64,000 bases of DNA from contig NZ_PVNL01000041.1 in the NCBI RefSeq assembly GCF_002994635.1, forward strand, positions 62,001 through 126,000, written 5' to 3'. How positions within the stretch are numbered: position 1 is the first letter of the stretch; every line of letters starts with the position of its first letter. The position numbers and the translations under genes were made by a program. Positions 62,578 through 64,000 of this stretch are shown here, in pieces. The notes beneath the pieces are model-generated. The model was not told where the DNA came from, searched no databases, and was given only the letters and a program-made list of their open reading frames with translations. The DNA comes from Enhygromyxa salina. Its GTDB lineage: Bacteria > Myxococcota_A > Polyangia > Nannocystales > Nannocystaceae.

Positions 62578-64000
62578 GTGGCCGACTCCCGCCTCACCCA
62601 GCCGCGTGATCTAATCGGGGACATTCACGCACAGCAGCGCCGCAAGCTGTTTCGTCGCGTGGCGCTGGGTGTCGCGCTGTTCGTGATGTTGTTGTTGATC
62701 GCGATCGCGCTGAAGTTTCTGGCCGACCGCCGCCATCGTGACGCGTGCCTGACCGAGGCCACCCAGGGCTTCTCGCTGGGGACCTCCGCCGAGCTCGTCA
62801 TCGTCGCGACCAAGCTCGAGACCTGCATCGGCGAGCACCCCAAAGATCCGCTGCTGCACGGCGCGCTCGCGCTGACCCGCGCCCAGCTGCTGGCCGAGTT
62901 TGGTGAGTCGGACGAGGAGGCCCACGACGCGGTGGCCGCCCTCGCCGACCTCGAATTCCCGACCCACGACGGCGAGCTCGCCCAGGTCATGCTCGACCTC
63001 GACGACGGCAACCTCGACTCGGCGCGCGACCGCCTGCCCACAATCGCCGACATGGACGACACGAGCAGCATCGCGCCGAACCACGAGGTCTGGGTGAGCG
63101 GCATGCTGGCGATCGCCGACCCAGAGGCGAACATCGACGACGCGATCGACACGATCACCGCGACCTTGCCCGACGACGGCTCCATCTCGATCCGCCGGTT
63201 GCTCGCAACCTTGCACATGCACGCGGGCGACCCAGCGCCGGCCCTGGCCCAGCTCGTCGACGCGCGCGCGCGCAGCCAGACGCATCTTGGGTTGGCGGCC
63301 GACGAGGCGCTCTACAACGCGCTGCTGCGGCAGAAGCTGGCCGGCGTGGCCGACGTCGCCGATCAGCTGCTCGGCGGCGGCTTCGAGATCGCCCAACGCG
63401 ACCGCGCCCACGCGCTCCTGGCTCGCGGGGTCGTGCGGGTCCAGTCCGGCGAGATCGAAGAGGGCATGAAGCTCGTCGATCAGGCCTGGGTCATGCTGCC
63501 CGGCTGGGACAAGCTCTCGCGCACGCTCGCGCTCGAGATGGCGATGGAGGCCGGCGATGGTGCTCGCGCGCGCAAGTGGATCGACGAGGCCGGCCTGCGC
63601 GCGTCCGAGTCCGAGATCTACGAGGCGTGGGTCAAGCTGGTCGAGGGCGACGTCATGTCGGCGCTCGAAGATCTCGCCAAGCTGCCGCAGGAGCACCCTC
63701 GGGTCGCGCTGCTGCAGGGCCTGGCGCTGGTCGAGCAAAATCGCTTCGTCGAGGCCCAGCCGTGGCTCGAGCGGGCCGACAAATTGATCCCGGGTCGCGT
63801 CGACGTCGAGGTCGCGCGCGCCCGCGTGGAGGTGCACACCGGTGACCCCGAGGCCGCGCGGCGCAAGCTCGACGCGCTCAGTGCCGAAGAGCCGTTCGCG
63901 CCGCGGGCGTGGACTGGGCTCGGCGAGGCCAACGTCGCGGTCGCCTATCGAGACAGCAAGACCAAGCCTGGCGGCAAGCCCGACGCGACGGCGCTCCGCG
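62578..64000 (+). CDS. Membrane-anchored TPR protein, N-terminal part (runs off the right edge)
   Basis: 474 codons visible from a GTG at 62578 with no stop before the window end. A cytoplasmic N-terminus (MADSRLTQPRDLIGDIHAQQ) is followed by a membrane helix at about residues 28-47 (ALGVALFVMLLLIAIALKFL), then many helical TPR-like pairs (ALALTRAQLLAEFGESDEEA; RALGVVRVQSGEIEEGMKLV pattern; LLQGLALVEQNRFVEAQPWL). The segment up to residue 300 has helix-turn-helix repeats of about 34. Likely a periplasmic-facing scaffold like those adjacent to secretion or fibre systems. Function unknown. Confidence 0.75.
   Translation, partial: MADSRLTQPRDLIGDIHAQQRRKLFRRVALGVALFVMLLLIAIALKFLADRRHRDACLTEATQGFSLGTSAELVIVATKLETCIGEHPKDPLLHGALALTRAQLLAEFGESDEEAHDAVAALADLEFPTHDGELAQVMLDLDDGNLDSARDRLPTIADMDDTSSIAPNHEVWVSGMLAIADPEANIDDAIDTITATLPDDGSISIRRLLATLHMHAGDPAPALAQLVDARARSQTHLGLAADEALYNALLRQKLAGVADVADQLLGGGFEIAQRDRAHALLARGVVRVQSGEIEEGMKLVDQAWVMLPGWDKLSRTLALEMAMEAGDGARARKWIDEAGLRASESEIYEAWVKLVEGDVMSALEDLAKLPQEHPRVALLQGLALVEQNRFVEAQPWLERADKLIPGRVDVEVARARVEVHTGDPEAARRKLDALSAEEPFAPRAWTGLGEANVAVAYRDSKTKPGGKPDATALR

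Overview
The window looks like chromosomal DNA from a myxobacterium-type organism (Myxococcota, probably suborder Nannocystineae; inference). The grounds are very high G+C (roughly 70% by eye), frequent GTG/TTG starts, many lipoproteins with Asp/Gly/Ser/Thr-rich low-complexity linkers, many TPR/Sel1 proteins, and a large nonribosomal peptide gene set. No rRNA, tRNA, CRISPR array, insertion sequence or phage gene was recognised.

Left third (1-30510): a truncated, atypical P-type ATPase, then a candidate sulfated-lipopeptide biosynthetic cluster. A leftward export operon (two SyrD/PvdE-type ABC transporters and a sulfotransferase, 6736-2563) diverges across 67 bp from a rightward operon of eight genes (6804-15495). 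Those encode a stand-alone thioester reductase, a small unknown protein, an acyl/aminoacyl-AMP ligase, a carrier protein, a HemN-like radical SAM enzyme, a beta-propeller protein, a hydroxylase-like/sulfotransferase fusion and a class III aminotransferase. Five of its seven junctions are 4-bp ATGA/GTGA overlaps. A large leftward NRPS (17452-30510) has the order FAAL-ACP-C-A-T-C-A-T-C-A-T-C and no thioesterase. The plausible logic is: a fatty acid is activated by the FAAL, extended by three residues (the first glycine-like), modified by the free-standing ligase/carrier, reductase, transaminase, radical SAM enzyme and sulfotransferases, and exported by the ABC pair. A DUF697/SPFH membrane-protein trio lies between the two halves and may be unrelated.

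Middle (30658-47646): ordinary chromosome with a metallo-beta-lactamase protein and TPR-gluzincin lipoprotein pair, a RelA-type (p)ppGpp synthetase that appears to lack hydrolase residues, a membrane di-haem cytochrome, a Sel1-repeat lipoprotein, an arsenic-type unit (ArsR plus a secreted arsenate-reductase-like lipoprotein, each with a matching ATCGA-N6-TCGAT palindrome), a cupin, a PD-(D/E)XK-like protein, surface lipoproteins including one with a ferritin-like diiron domain, and a response-regulator diguanylate cyclase.

Right third (47805-64000): a thiamine-diphosphate lyase with a hotdog thioesterase, a DUF362 protein, a flavin disulfide reductase, RNase Z, an FtsE-small acidic protein-FtsX-EnvC divisome operon, more lipoproteins, PrmC, and a membrane-anchored TPR protein that runs off the right edge.
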